A stretch of DNA of 64,000 nt from Cristatella mucedo (taxonomy: Eukaryota > Bryozoa > Phylactolaemata > Cristatellidae), in the NCBI GenBank assembly GCA_009760855.2, contig WPIO01000078.1, positions 1,692,501-1,756,500 of the forward strand. The letters run 5' to 3'. The notes beneath the pieces were generated by a model. It saw nothing but the letters and a program-made list of their open reading frames with translations. It was not told the DNA's origin and searched no databases. Made by a program: the position numbers and the translations under genes. Shown here piece after piece: positions 34,230 to 45,760 of this stretch; the stretch's first letter is position 1; each line of letters opens with the position of its first letter.

Positions 34230-36165
34230 GATTTACATTTTTAAATCGCATACAATTTGGCGGGTAAACCCGTAACATTTTTTTCCATAATAGGCAATCA
34301 AAACCGCATTTCTCGACGCCTATTGATAGAATAATAACTGCATCGCAGTTTAAAAATGCAGAGCGGGCAGGCCCATTGCATGAGAACGGGCATGCAATTT
34401 TGGTTGGTAAACCAGTAAAATGTTTGCTATAACATGAAGTCAAAGCTGCACCTGCTAGGCACTTGTAGTGGAAATGACCGCTGTATCGCAGTTCGTTTAT
34501 GTACGCAAGGGGCAGGCTGATCCGGGCCATTGAAGACCATAGCAGGAGAACGCCCAAGCGTTATGCCAATAAACTTGGTTAGTTTAGACCAGAACGCTTC
34601 GTTCTGTATTTTGGAATCAAAACCGAAATTGTAGGAAGCCTATTCTTAATGGCAGTTTTATCGCAGTATAAAATTGCATATCGGCCCGGGCCATTGGAGA
34701 TCATTGCAACAGAACGCGGGTGAGCAATTGCATCCAGTTTTGAGCTTGAACCCGCAACACCGTTTTTTTATGCTGCGTAATCAACACCGCAATTGAGCGT
34801 TGCCTATTGTAGAAATGGAAGCTGTATTGCAGCTGGACTACGTAGGGAGGTTGGCTGTCGCGGGCCATTGCGGGTGAAAGAGCTTGCAAAATTGTACGGA
34901 ATTTTGTGGGCAAACTCGGAATAATGTTTTCTATAACGCGTGATAAAAACCGCAGCTGCGCGACGCCTATCGTGAAAATGGCAGCTGTATCACAGATCAA
35001 TTATGAAGTGAGGTTGGCTGGCCAGAGCCATTGGAGGCCATGGCGCAACAACGCGCCAGTGCTGTTACATGAAACTTGATGGGTTAACCTGTAATACGGT
35101 TATCTATAGTTTGGAATAAAAATGCTGTAGAGCAAAGATATTTGTGGAGATTGCAGCTGTATCGCAGTTTAAGTATTTACGGCAGCCATTAGGGCCGGGA
35201 CATCGGTGACCATTGCTTCTGAGCGAACAAGCACAATCGCATGAACTTTGGTGGGTTAACCTGGAATAAGTTTATCTATTATTTTTAATCAAAACGGCAG
35301 TTGCATGAAGCGTTTTATGGAAATGGCAGCTTTATTGGTGTTGAAATGTTTTGACCTACCGTTCGTGCTGGGTCATCAGAGGCCATAGCATGAGAATTCG
35401 CAGGGGCAATCGCATGAAATTTTGGGGGTAAACCATGAACACTGTTTTCACAATTTAAAATCAAAATCACAATTGCATGACGCCTATTGTGGGAAATGGA
35501 TGCGGTATCGAAGTTCAAATGTGTAGAGAGGCTTGCTGATCCGGGCTATTGGAGGCCATAACGTGAGATCGCTCAAGCGTAATCGCAAAAGATTTTGTGG
35601 GTTAACCTGGATCTTTGCTTGCTGTAATTAGCGATCAAAAGCGCAGTTGTTCGAAGCTTTCTGCTGAAATGGCCGCTCTATCGTAGTTTAACTACTTAGG
35701 GCTGCCATTTGGTCTGGGCCGTTGGAGGTCATAGCCTGAGAATTCGGGAGGGCAATCCCGTGAAATCTTTTGGGTAAACTTGGCATACTGTTTTCTATAA
35801 TTTGGAAGCAAATCCGCAGTTTCACGAAGTGTTTTGTGGAAATGGCAGCTGTATTGCCGTTTGAATGGGTAAATAGGCTGGCTGGCCTGGGCTATTTGAA
35901 GCTATACCACGACAACGCGAAAGCCTAAATGCATAAGATTTGGTACCTAAACCCGTAACACCATTCTGTATAATAATTTGGAATCAAAACCGCAGAAATC
36001 TGACGTTTATTACAGAAATGGCAGCTGTATCGCAGTGTACGGCAGTTATTCGTGGGACTCGAACGTCTGTCCTCGCTTCTTCAACAACCTTCATCGCAAC
36101 GGTCCTAGCGGGAGATTACCTTAAGGAAATTGCACAGAACCCGGGCGTCTAACTGAAAAATAGGC
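34230..36165 (-). repeat. ~170-bp satellite, orientation 2
   Basis: About eleven monomers run in the opposite direction to 33115-34062. The diagnostic block reads GGCAGCTGTATCGCAGTT on the plus strand and recurs at about 34340, 34490, 34665, 34825, 34985, 35157, 35330, 35502, 35677, 35845 and 36025, so the period is roughly 160-178. Each monomer also has AATTTTGTGGGTAAACC, ATCAAAACCGCAGTT and GGGCCATTGGAGGCCATAGC. Monomers differ from each other at many positions, so the array is old or lightly homogenised. Confidence 0.85.
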
Positions 36166-36822
36166 TAAAATGATCAGGATATATCTTTCTATATAACTAT
36201 ACCATTTAAATATACCCAAAAGCCGCCATAAATTATCACGTGAAATGAGCTATACTATGTATTTATTTTCTCTAATAAAATACTATAATCATGAATATCC
36301 ATTTAAACCAGCATTCCTTAAATTTATTTTTTTCGAGCATTTGTCAGCCCGTTTTTGTTCTGAGCACTTCTGTGGGCTACCCCTCAGGTTAGTACTCACG
36401 TGTGTGTCTGAGATACAACTAAAGTAGTTAAACAACCTTTGCCTAGGCAGCAGTCCAGACTAAGAGAGCCAGTTCCAATTTTGATTCCTTAGGCGAGATC
36501 TTCTCTCAGCCAATGGCCATTCAGCATATGCTTTCGCCAGCTCAAGTGAAAGCGGGCAAACCAAAACCAAAATCTACAATGTACATCAAACAAGAGAAAT
36601 CCTCTCAATATAAAGTGGCAAAAATACGCTTCAGCTTTACGATATACGACAAACAATACATTTCTAGCCACACGGGCATCAGTTGGCAATCACACGAATT
36701 CTTTAGTTAAGAACCAGCATCCAGATATTAAATGCTTAACCCCTTCCCCTGTACTCCTGCAGTTAACGCTCCACAGGGCCATGACAGCATGAAAAACAGA
36801 AACTCGAGCAGCCGGTACATAC
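36166..36822. other. Unassigned DNA below the TMEM216-like gene
   Basis: The last short exon and 3' UTR of the minus-strand gene should lie here or further left. I could not pick out the few terminal codons. Frames at 36489-36710 show no domain. Confidence 0.35.
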
Positions 36823-37024
36823 CTTGCGAAGGCTACGATAGCTGCGAGGCCGAGCAAGAACTCGAGGCCGATGAACACGAGCTCGATGGACACCACGATG
36901 ATCTCAGCACGCAGCACGTAGGTTTGCCATATAAGGAGATACACCATGCCGAGAATGGAAGGCACCGAGAGAGCGATCGAGATTATCACTGGAAGAGTTC
37001 GCTCGGTGAGGTTGCCTTTGCGGC
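36823..37024 (-). CDS. TMEM216: TMEM216/TMEM80-family membrane protein, C-terminal exon
   Basis: TMEM216, TMEM80 and TMEM17 share the Transmemb_17 fold and act at the ciliary transition zone, where TMEM216 is a Joubert/Meckel syndrome protein. This exon reads RKGNLTERTLPVIISIALS, then a helix with LIWQTYVLRAEIIVVS and a last helix ending LLGLAAIVAFAR, i.e. transmembrane segments 3 and 4. The GNL, QTYVLR-E and AAF positions match TMEM216 as I recall it; GNLTE and WQ also resemble TMEM80. Borders are TTTGCCAG before 37024 and AAG/GTATGT after 36823. The 202-base exon starts by completing a Gly codon begun in the exon at 41846 and ends in phase 2. Only a few C-terminal residues should be missing. 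Confidence 0.85.
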
Positions 37025-37591
37025 CTGGCAAAGGAGAATTCAAAATACACAGCATCAGGCCGAGCGCCGTATCTAGGCTCGCTCGGCTCTACAGAAAGTG
37101 GCCTGCGCTCCTCCAAACGTGCAGGTCAAGTCTTGGTACTCTAGGGGTCGCACAAAGGATCCTTTACTGGGTCGACGGCAATAATTTCAGCCGAGTCAAA
37201 CTAATTCGAGCAAGCGGCAGCCTTTCATCTTACATTCCTTGGATTCTAGCCTGTTGCTTCACTTTCCACTTCCTCTCCCCCGAAATGCTTCCTAACCATG
37301 TTTCGAAAAGTACCAACCACTTATCTTACTCCGGACACTTAGCGGTGCCTCTGACTAACAATAACCCTTTAAAAACCATGCCTTCAGCTCATAATAACAA
37401 TAATGATAAATGATAGGAAATTTCTACAGCACTTTAAAAGTATTAAATCTCTCTACACATTTTAATTATGCTAGAACGGACAGAAGTGAATGGGTTTGTG
37501 ATAACAGGCTCGGTGTCAGAATTCGCAAGCATAAAGGACCGAGCACAAGAAAGGAGCAAGTGCTGTGAGGGATGGCTAGACATTCATCGTA

Positions 37592-38915
37592 ACGACCTAC
37601 ATAGGAATGCAGACTTAGGCAGAGTATCTCTGATTGCTTTGCTCGATCTTTCGGCAGCTTACTATCGATCGCCAAGTCTTTCTTGAGCGCCTCTTATCTC
37701 GCCTGGGCATCACTGGCACTGCAGTGCAATAGCTCAGGTCCTTTCTTAGTGGGAGACTCCAGAGTATAAACGTGAACAGACAAAGATCATCCGAGGAACC
37801 TATCAAGTATAGGGTACCTCGGGTCTCTCTGCTTAGTCCGGATATTTTAATTGCTTATACTCTCCCTCTTGCCGATGTGATTGCCGGGAACAATCTAGGA
37901 TTTCATTTCTATGCCAATGACACGCAGTTGTACATTTGCTTTGCTCCATCTCAGCCCTCAAGGCATGTCGAATCCTCTCAACCCCCTTGTTGCATGTATT
38001 GATGATATCCGAGCATGAATGGAAGAAAACTTTCTTAAATTGAATGAAGATAAAACCAGCTTACTAATTATGGGCAAATCAAATGTGATTCAGAAATTGG
38101 AAAGATTCACGCTCAAAATCAGCTTTGCCAACATATCTTCTGTTGAATCTGTACGAAAGCTAGGTGTCATGCTCCAAGGTGACCTTTCATTAGCCGACCA
38201 CATCAGCTCTACAGTCAAGTCTGCCTACTTTCAGCTATATAAAATTGCTACAATTCGGGCTTGTTTAGACAGGGATACCACATTTAAGTTGATCCATGCA
38301 TTTGATACATCCCGTCTCGACTTTTGTAACTCACTGCTTGCTGGTCTACCGGCCTGTGCAATCAGGCGCTTACAAGCAACACATCAACTTCAAGGTTTTA
38401 TCACTCACTTTTAGGTCCTTTCATTCTTTGGCTCGCCTACCTATCAGATCTACTCCCCCACCAGGCTAAGCATCGTACCACCCACTTTTCGGAGTCTAAT
38501 CGTTAACGTATACCTCGTATGAACCTCATATCCTTAGGAGACGGTACCTTTAGTTCGTATGCTCCAAAAGCCTGGACTCACTTCTGACTTGCGCCACGAC
38601 ATCCCCTGACTCGATCATATTTAAAAAGAATAAAAACACATCTACGTATCACAGTATTTATAGGGTCAATGTGATTAATCCTTTGTGTGCTTATTCGTGC
38701 TGACTCTGTGCATGCTGTCACTAACCACATTTGCAAGCTGATCCTGTACATACCACCTCTAACCATATTTTGCTTGCTGTTTATTGAGCATGCTATCGTT
38801 AACCATTCGACCATGTTTCCTTTACAGCAAAAATAAAGTGCCTAGAAAGCGATTGAGTTCTCGGACGGTGCTATAAAAAATGTATAATTGTTAATATTAA
38901 TATTATTATCATTAT
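37592..38915 (+). mobile_element. LINE-A, degenerate, antisense to host gene
   Basis: RT pieces are in order with frame breaks: RNADLGRVSLIALLDLSAAY near 37605, SGRLQSINVNRQRSSEEPIK near 37750, GFHFYANDTQLYICF near 37900 (YADD decayed to YAND), ENFLKLNEDKTSLL near 38025, then the C-terminal region. A 3' UTR to about 38915 ends in an ATTATTATC tail. Confidence 0.8.
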
Positions 38916-38940
38916 CTTTTTCAATGTCATCTACTCGGGG

Positions 38941-39940
38941 GATACCATCTAGTCGGGAGAATGCCATGATGTCAGTAGAGAGTGAGTTCCGGTCTTTAGG
39001 ATCCTGTCAAAGAGCTAGATGTCAAAAAGGCATAGAGCAGCTTGGCTAATGTATCCTTGTCGCAGAAGTTCAAATTTATGCAACGTTATATAGCTGTAGG
39101 GTGGACTTGACTGTGGAGCTTAATTGGCTATCTAGTGAAAGGTCACTTTTGAACAGGACAGCTAGATTTCGTGCGGATGCTACAGATATGCTGGCCGAGC
39201 CCATTTTAAGGGATAGGTTTTCTGATTTATGAGTTTCAAGAGGTTTGCCCATAACTAGTAATTTGGTTTTATTCTCATTCAAATTTTAAAGTTTGTAGTA
39301 AATCAAAGTGCAAATGGCAGTGATGCACGCAGCAAGGGAGCTGGAAGGTCTCAAGTGCTTGACGCAGGGAAATAATGACAGCATCAGTAGAGCTGTGTCT
39401 CTAAATGTAAGTGTCTAGCTGAAAACCTAGATTTAACTTGGCGAATGTCATTACATTGAGGGAAAGCATATGTTGTAAAAAGAGAAGGACCAAGCACAGG
39501 AGCCCTGGGGTACTGTGTAATTTAACGACTCCTCGAATGATCGTTGCCCGTTGACATCAATGCTCTAGAGTCTCTCACTGAGAAAGGATCTAAACCGTTG
39601 CAGTGCAATGTCGGTGATGCGCAGGCGAGATGAGAGGTGTGTGCGAAAAGGGTTTGGTTACCAATAGTATCAAGTGCTGCCAATAAATCAAGCATAACAA
39701 GCAGAGAGTCTCTAACTACGCTTGGATTTCTGAGGAGGTCAGTACACACCGACTGGCCGGAGTGGCGAAGGTTGTCCCGATACATGAGTTTAGCAGATCT
39801 GCCACCACTGCCTACAGTACCTTCTATAGAAACGGCAGTGGGGAGACTGAGCAGAATTTACTTAAATCCTGCCAGAATAGTTATAACTTCTTAACGAGTG
39901 GCCTGATAATAGCCTTTTTCAAGGACGCAAGCAAGAACAA
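38941..39940 (-). mobile_element. LINE-A, degenerate, tail-to-tail with the previous copy
   Basis: The minus strand shows MNENKTKLLVMGKPLE near 39280-39240, SISVASARNLAVL, the decayed RT start (VMLDLLAALDTIGNQ) near 39700, and upstream sequence near 39900 matching the FKKAVVRPLLK region of the 58-kb copy. Several stops occur. Confidence 0.7.
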
Positions 39941-40110
39941 GAGGATGAACTCACTACCGACTTACGTCATGAACTCCCTACCTGTAACTTGACGACATTG
40001 AAAAAGTAGTCAAAACCCACATGCTCCTCACAGCTTTACTCCATACTAGGGCATTGGCCTGTGTGTGCTAATGCATGCTGACAGCACATGTTATCACAAA
40101 CTAGTTGACC
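39941..40110 (+). mobile_element. LINE-A 3' fragment
   Basis: The block NSLPTYVMNSLPV, a following DLTTLKK-like stretch, and the 3' UTR words GTGCTAATGCATGCTGACAG and CTAACCACATT-like (TCACAAACTAGTT) place it at the LINE-A C-terminus. It is heavily diverged. Confidence 0.45.
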
Positions 40111-41281
40111 CGGTTCCTTATCAGCATAATAAACAAGCTCAGGAAAGAGATCAATTTATCTAACGGTGCTCGACAAGCATTCTAGCAGTATTGTTATTCG
40201 TTCTCTCATCACGCTTCGAACCGTTCACGAAGCACGGACGTTCAGGGGCAGCTCGAGCAGTCCAGGCATCAGAGCCACTGACCATCGGCTCTGCTCTGCT
40301 CTGCTCTCACGTGCCTCCTTTCTGCGGCTGCATCTCATGCTCTCATCCTTCATACTGCTGCCGCCAAGCATTGACTTCTGCACGCTTTCATGCGCGGTGA
40401 GTCTGAGCAGAGAATTATTGCCTTGACGAAAGCTGTCTGCAGTCGCAGTTCTTTGGTGCCGCTCGCTGGCAGGCACCAGCACGACACTCGCAGAGTAGCC
40501 CTTACAAGTGCCGGGTTGTGCTCCAGCTAGAAGAGGGGCATCACTACAGCACACGTGTTAAGTGAGCATAGACACAATGGGCTGTCAGTACCCCTCAAGA
40601 GCAGCTCCCTAATGAGTGTAGACAAATGGCTATGCAGGTGATCCAGAAGCAGTTATTACCAAGTCCCAGGCGCCTGCTGCAATGGCCGGCACTGCTTTGC
40701 TGGACGACACAGGTCACCCTTGAGCCCTGCTTATTCATCAGCCTGGTGGTGTGAGGCTGCAGGCGAATAAGAAGCAGAAACCTACAGAGTGACCTGACAT
40801 GGTCACACCAATGAGGCCGTCAGAGGAAGAGCGGCCGTCAGCCATGACAAAGGAGGCCAGTGGCACGGGGGTCATCTATAAAGGAAAGCCTCAAAACTTG
40901 CAAAAAACATGTCTTGGCAGAACCCTTTTAATAGCGAACGCCTCTCGAAGGCTGCAGACCTACCGAGGTACATCGAGCTGTATCACCATCACCAGCATTA
41001 ACCAATCAATTCTCAACTGGAGAGCCAACCCCAAGTGTCACAGCAAACTGACATTGGCTGGCCGGCACGCAACAAGGGAACAAGGCAACAAGCCAACTGA
41101 TCAAAGCAAGGCCATCAAGGGCAACTGCTAGACAAGGCAGTCTCTAACAGAACTGCTTGTCATATAGCCTCACAGGTAAGCAATTACGGATCTGTATGAA
41201 CGAACTGTTGTCATTAATATAATCCACCCTTCTAGCGACCGAGCCATCTCTTTCTCACAGCCTCCAACTCACTCACTCACT

Positions 41282-41289
41282 GACACACA

Positions 41290-41372
<83 letters not shown>

Positions 41373-41392
41373 GCACACGCACACACATACAC
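41282..41392. repeat. CA microsatellite
   Basis: An imperfect CA repeat with CG interruptions is followed at 41400-41420 by short CACGTGCACGTGCACG palindromic words. Confidence 0.95.
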
Positions 41393-41845
41393 TCTACCCT
41401 ACACGTGCACGTGCACGTTCACATGCACAAACAAATATAGAGCCAATACCAGCAGATCTCTTTGATTAGGGACCTATTGTATCGCTTTTCCCTAGACAGT
41501 AGTCACTTTGCAACTACCACATACATTGAACAGCACTCACAGAAAGATTCGTGCAAGCTAATACACTATGACCAATCATGAACTATTCGGTAAGTGATCT
41601 TTCTCGGAAAAATGGCTAAGCAATGGCATCAGGATTAAAAGAGCAGCAGAGTAAACAGCCCGTTTATACAGCATCAGAGCAGTCTTGGCGACTTTCACTG
41701 CCCCCTGCAGGACTCGAAGACGGTGGTCCAATTTCGCCCTATTATTGAATAAGCAATGTCCAGGTTTTTATCAAATAAAAATCTGTCTTCATACAGACAG
41801 CAAGCAGCAGCACCTGGAGCAGGAAAGACATGTTGCAATGCTCAC

Positions 41846-41938
41846 CAAAAAAGAGTCTCAGCCCTTCCAAGCCACCAAGTATAAATATCAGTATGACTTC
41901 AGCTGCTAGGTTGCCTGATGGAAATGGCAAAGTTTCTC
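41846..41938 (-). CDS. TMEM216: TMEM216/TMEM80-family membrane protein, middle exon
   Basis: This 93-base exon encodes ETLPFPSGNLAAEVILIF followed by ILGGLEGLRLFF, which is transmembrane segment 2. TMEM216 has the same LPYP--NL-----------E-IRLFFG pattern as I recall it. The acceptor is TATTGTAG before 41938 and the donor is G/GTGAGC after 41846. It enters in phase 1, completing the Gly started in the exon at 42260, and leaves in phase 1, matching the next exon. The agreement of three phases and the order of conserved blocks is strong evidence for one spliced gene. Confidence 0.87.
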
Positions 41939-42259
41939 CTACAATACAGTTTCACATAATTTTGACGGCCTTGGTGCATCTGCAGGCATTACCTCGGCAA
42001 TTCCCGACAGCCTAGCTGCATGAGAAGAAGTTGTTAGTACTGCATGCCCAATATTCATTTCAGCACGTCGATATGCAGGCAGCATCGCAGCCAAGCCGCT
42101 CACACCGTTCAGTTAGGCGACCGAGCCAACAGCAATCAGCCGAATCCCGGGCAGCAGCAGCCAAGCTCGTGCACGAGCTGCTGCTGCTGCTGCTACCCAG
42201 GATTCGCGTATGCACGATGACCGTTCTGACAACTTGCTCTAGATGCTGCTTCTGCTTAC

Positions 42260-42353
42260 CTTTAAATATATACATGAGTATTTCGCACAATGCAAAAAAT
42301 GCGAAATACCAGCCGTTCAAAACCAACAGAACCTGGTACGGCACAGATGACCT
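42260..42353 (-). CDS. TMEM216: TMEM216/TMEM80-family membrane protein, N-terminal helix exon
   Basis: The exon encodes RSSVPYQVLLVLNGWYFAFF then ALCEILMYIFKG, transmembrane segment 1. TMEM216 proteins carry SS-P---L--LNGWY--------E---F-YKG at the same place. The acceptor is CTCTTGTCCTCCAG before 42353 and the donor is AAAG/GTAAGC after 42260. The start codon must be in an upstream exon (higher coordinate) coding only a handful of residues, which I could not locate. With the exons at 41846 and 36823 this gives about 129 residues and four membrane helices, close to the ~145 residues usual for TMEM216. Confidence 0.87.
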
Positions 42354-42689
42354 CTGGAGGACAAGAGTTAAGGTGCTGCACAATGGCAGCACAAATCAAG
42401 GAGAAAATATGATGCAAGCGAAGATGCCGGCTTCGGAGCTGTAAGCATGGCGGGAACAGCACGACAGTCAGGTGGCAGCTTAAACAAATTGAGCATCCAC
42501 CCGAGAACTTGGAAATAAAAGGATACGACCACGAGCGGTCTCCCTGCAATATAAACGCAAGGATCATTGACACGTTTGTTGACCGAAAATAGGCCAGACG
42601 GAGAAAAGCATTCACATCTGTAAACCAGAAGACATGGCTTCGATTTTGCCTGAGCTGTCTGTGGAAGCAAGTAAGCTCAACATGCCCAA

Positions 42690-44030
42690 GCTTAATAGTA
42701 GTATATTAATAATAATAAATTTGGCAGCACCATAAGAGAGGTCACTCTTTTTCCAGACACTTAACAGATACTGTAAAGGAAGTAGGTCAATGTGGATAGC
42801 ATGTACAACATCATGCAATGAAGAACTGGTGCATTTTAATTTATCTTTAAATATCGTCAAGTCAGGGGATGCAGTGACAGTCAGTAGTGAGTTATAGGAT
42901 TTAGGAGCATACACACTATAGGCACGGTCTCTAAAGTGAGGTTACTTCTAAGCACAGCTAAACGACTTGTATCTGAAAAGCAGATGGGATGACGCCTTGC
43001 CTGACAAAACCTTGAAGTCGATGCGCTTCTAGAAGGGAAGCCAATTCAGGTCGGTGAAAACTAGTGCAATGTGGCAACTGTGCCACTCACGACAGAAAAG
43101 CCTGGCTGCAGAGTTTCACACCAACTGTAAGCACCTTGTTGCATAGGCAGTAACACCAGCAAGCAGTGAGTTACAGAAGTCGAGATGAGAAGTCACGAAA
43201 TGTATGGATCAACATAGATGTGGTGCTCCTGTCTAAGCAGGCCCACATTTTTGCATTTTAAATAGCTGAATTTAAGCAGACGACTCCAGAGGCGATATGG
43301 TCATCGAGCAAAAGGTCCCAATGGAACAGGGTACCCAGGTTCCGTGCATGTGGTACAGGAAATATGCTGGCAGGGCTCGTTTTAAAGAACATGTTTCCAG
43401 ATTTCTGATCCTAATAGGCTAGCCTATAAAAAAATATTTGGTTTGGATGTCGTTCAATTTGAGAAAGTTTGGCGCGATCCAACTACGAGTGTCAGCAATA
43501 AATACAGTGAGGGAGTTAAGAGAGTTTGACGTATCAGATGGCTGGCAGGGATCAAAGCACAGGTATATCTGTGCATCATATGAATATAAATGAAAGCCTA
43601 GACTGTGCTTGGCTATTAAATCGGCAAGAGAGCGACTTATAAATTGTGAGAATACGTGGACCAAGCACAGAGCCCTGGGGTATCCGTTACTTGAGAGGCT
43701 CATCGGATGATTGTTACCCGTCGACATCAATGCTCTTGGGTCTCAGAATGCTGAGGCAGGAAATACGATATTGAGAAGAGCGCTGGTGATGTCCAGGCAA
43801 GATGAAAAGGCACTCGAGAAAGACAGTGACTAATAGTATCAAACACTGCCAAAGGATAAAGGCAAAAGAAGCCGAGAGACTCCACCTGATTCTGAATTCC
43901 GGAGACGGTCGTTGTAGTACCGCAGTAGTAATATCACTGTGAAGTGATTATCACTAAAATCTGACAGGAACTTGTAAGTCAGGTTGAAGTTTTGATTTCG
44001 AGTCGAGCTAGTCTGTCACCAGCTTGCTTC
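42690..44030 (-). mobile_element. LINE-A, degenerate
   Basis: Minus-strand pieces are in order: decayed RT start near 43860, MSTGNNHPMS near 43720, LADLIAKHSLGFHLYSYDAQ near 43640-43570 (the YADD motif is lost), SNSLNSLTVFIADTRSW near 43520, and C-terminal MYAPKSYNSLLT near 42910. The copy ends at ATTATTAATATAC near 42700. It lies upstream of the known TMEM216-like exons. Confidence 0.75.
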
Positions 44031-44955
44031 ATAGAGCTCTGTCGTTAAAGACTTGAGTCGAGAAACGGATCTCAAGAATGAATCCATACCCAGTACAGAT
44101 TATTTAATAACGAACTTGAACGAGAACATTTCACGGATGGAGCCACACGCGTGCACACGCAGCTTGAAAGAAGACCGAGTGCTGCAGAGGACGAAACAGA
44201 GATGGCGAGGGGGCACAACACCACTACAAACGCCATCGAAAAGACCAATAGAAATGGTTAGGCTGCAACGCTCTGCATCCCCATGTCTTTTATTTATAGG
44301 AAAAGTCAGAAGATAACCTCTTGTTCCAGCAAGAGATAACCTCTTGTTCCAGCAACTATGAAGAGGGCTAATGGCGTATCTGTGGTAACCAAGACGCAAC
44401 TTCGGTGATTAGAACACAGCTAATGAGACCTCTATTATATAATAACTGCTATATAACGAGCAAAATATAAACTATCTAAAATTCATGAAATAAAATTCAG
44501 GTTACAGAGTAACAGTGAGATCGCACGGGGTTCTGTTCTAACGGCGTTCGTACCTCTCGTGGGCTCCGCCATGGGGGACGCGGAAGCTGCCGTTGTTACG
44601 GGGGATATCTGCAGCCCATTTGACTCAGATTTAAAATCTATGACTAGACCATGCGACTGAGGCACATCAATTTTTAATAATTAAAACTATAATGATATTT
44701 ATTCTAGCTAAATTGTATAAAAATTTATAATTACAGCTGTTTTAGCATTAAAGGCTGCATGTCTCGTATATCAACGTGACGGGCTTACTTACCATATATC
44801 TATGGCGTAACGTACCTTGAAGCCATATACTGAAGGTAGATATTCGGGCATGGCGACCTAGGAAAGCTTAAGGGAGTTTTTTCACCCGTTGGTGTGTAGG
44901 CTCAGGTTTTCGTACATTGGCTGACGCCTTATGCCGCACGAACAGTGCTTTGCAA
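44031..44955. other. Unassigned DNA
   Basis: A 22-base tandem duplication (AGATAACCTCTTGTTCCAGC AA) lies at about 44312-44357. The minus strand at 44540-44575 has an ATG followed by MAEPTRG and a GTACGA donor-like word. I considered this as a first exon of the TMEM216-like gene, but its phase does not fit. Confidence 0.35.
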
Positions 44956-44959
44956 ACAA

Positions 44960-45760
44960 AGTGCATATTTTTCTTATATACTCCCTCTCTTGATGGTGTG
45001 ATCGCCTAGCACAATGTAAGCTTTCACTTCTATGCAGGTGACATTCAGCTGTGCCTTTGCTTTGATCCTTTTTTAGCCCTAATGCACGTCAAATTCTCTC
45101 AACTAACTGAATGCATGTGTTGCTGACATTTGCACATGGATAGTAGCAAACTATCACAAATTGAATGGCGATCAACCAACTTGAAAGTTATGAACAAACC
45201 GAGCGTAACTCGGGAATCACAAAGTTTAGCGCTCAAAATAGGCTCTTCCGGCATGTCTCCTATGAAATACACACAAAACGTAGATATCCTGTTCTTAAGT
45301 GGCCTGAAGCAGTAACTGAAAGCATCAAACAGCTCTTCCTCCGGTCAAGTCGTCGTACTTTCAGCTACAAGTTATTAATGCTAAAGCTGGGGCTTGCTTC
45401 GACAGGGATACGAGATCAAAATTGGCAAATGCACTCGCGACATCCCGTCTCGACTTCTGCAACTCACGGCTTGCTAGTCTACAGGCCTATGGAATCAGGC
45501 GCTTGCAGTTCGAGCAAAACTCTGCAGCTAGGCTTGTCTGTCGTGAGCGTCGCTGCTGCCACGTCACATTACTTCTCGTCCACAAGAACTGGCTTCCAAT
45601 CAAGCAACGTTTCGAATTCAAGGTTAAGTCACCAAAGTTAAGAGTCCTTTATTCTCTGGCTCAAGCCAACCTATTAGAACTGCTTGGTGGGCCTGATGTA
45701 GCGTACCGAAGGCCGAAGCGCCTCTTGGCTGGCCATTTAAACATATCCAGCAAGAACTAC
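44960..45760 (+). mobile_element. LINE-A, degenerate
   Basis: Blocks run from TLPLLMV-like sequence and FHFYAGDIQLCL near 45030 (YADD changed to YAGD) through SSGMSPMKYTQNVDILF near 45250 to TSRLDFCNSRLASLQ, RLVCRERRCCHV and NWLPIKQRFEFKV near 45450-45620. There are multiple frame breaks. Confidence 0.75.

Larger units (their letters stand above)
37025..41845 (-). other. Intron of the TMEM216-like gene
   Basis: The interval between the exons at 41846-41938 and 36823-37024 is 4.8 kb. It holds three LINE-A remnants, a CA microsatellite at 41282-41392, and unassigned DNA at 37025-37590 and 40111-41281. The frames inside 40166-40554 and 40799-41131 have no recognisable domain. Confidence 0.75.

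Noticed and set aside
44540-44575. Minus-strand MAEPTRG with GTACGA donor as first exon of the TMEM216-like gene
   Set aside because: It would end in phase 1, whereas the next exon needs phase 0 (or phase 2 with the other acceptor), so the frame does not join.
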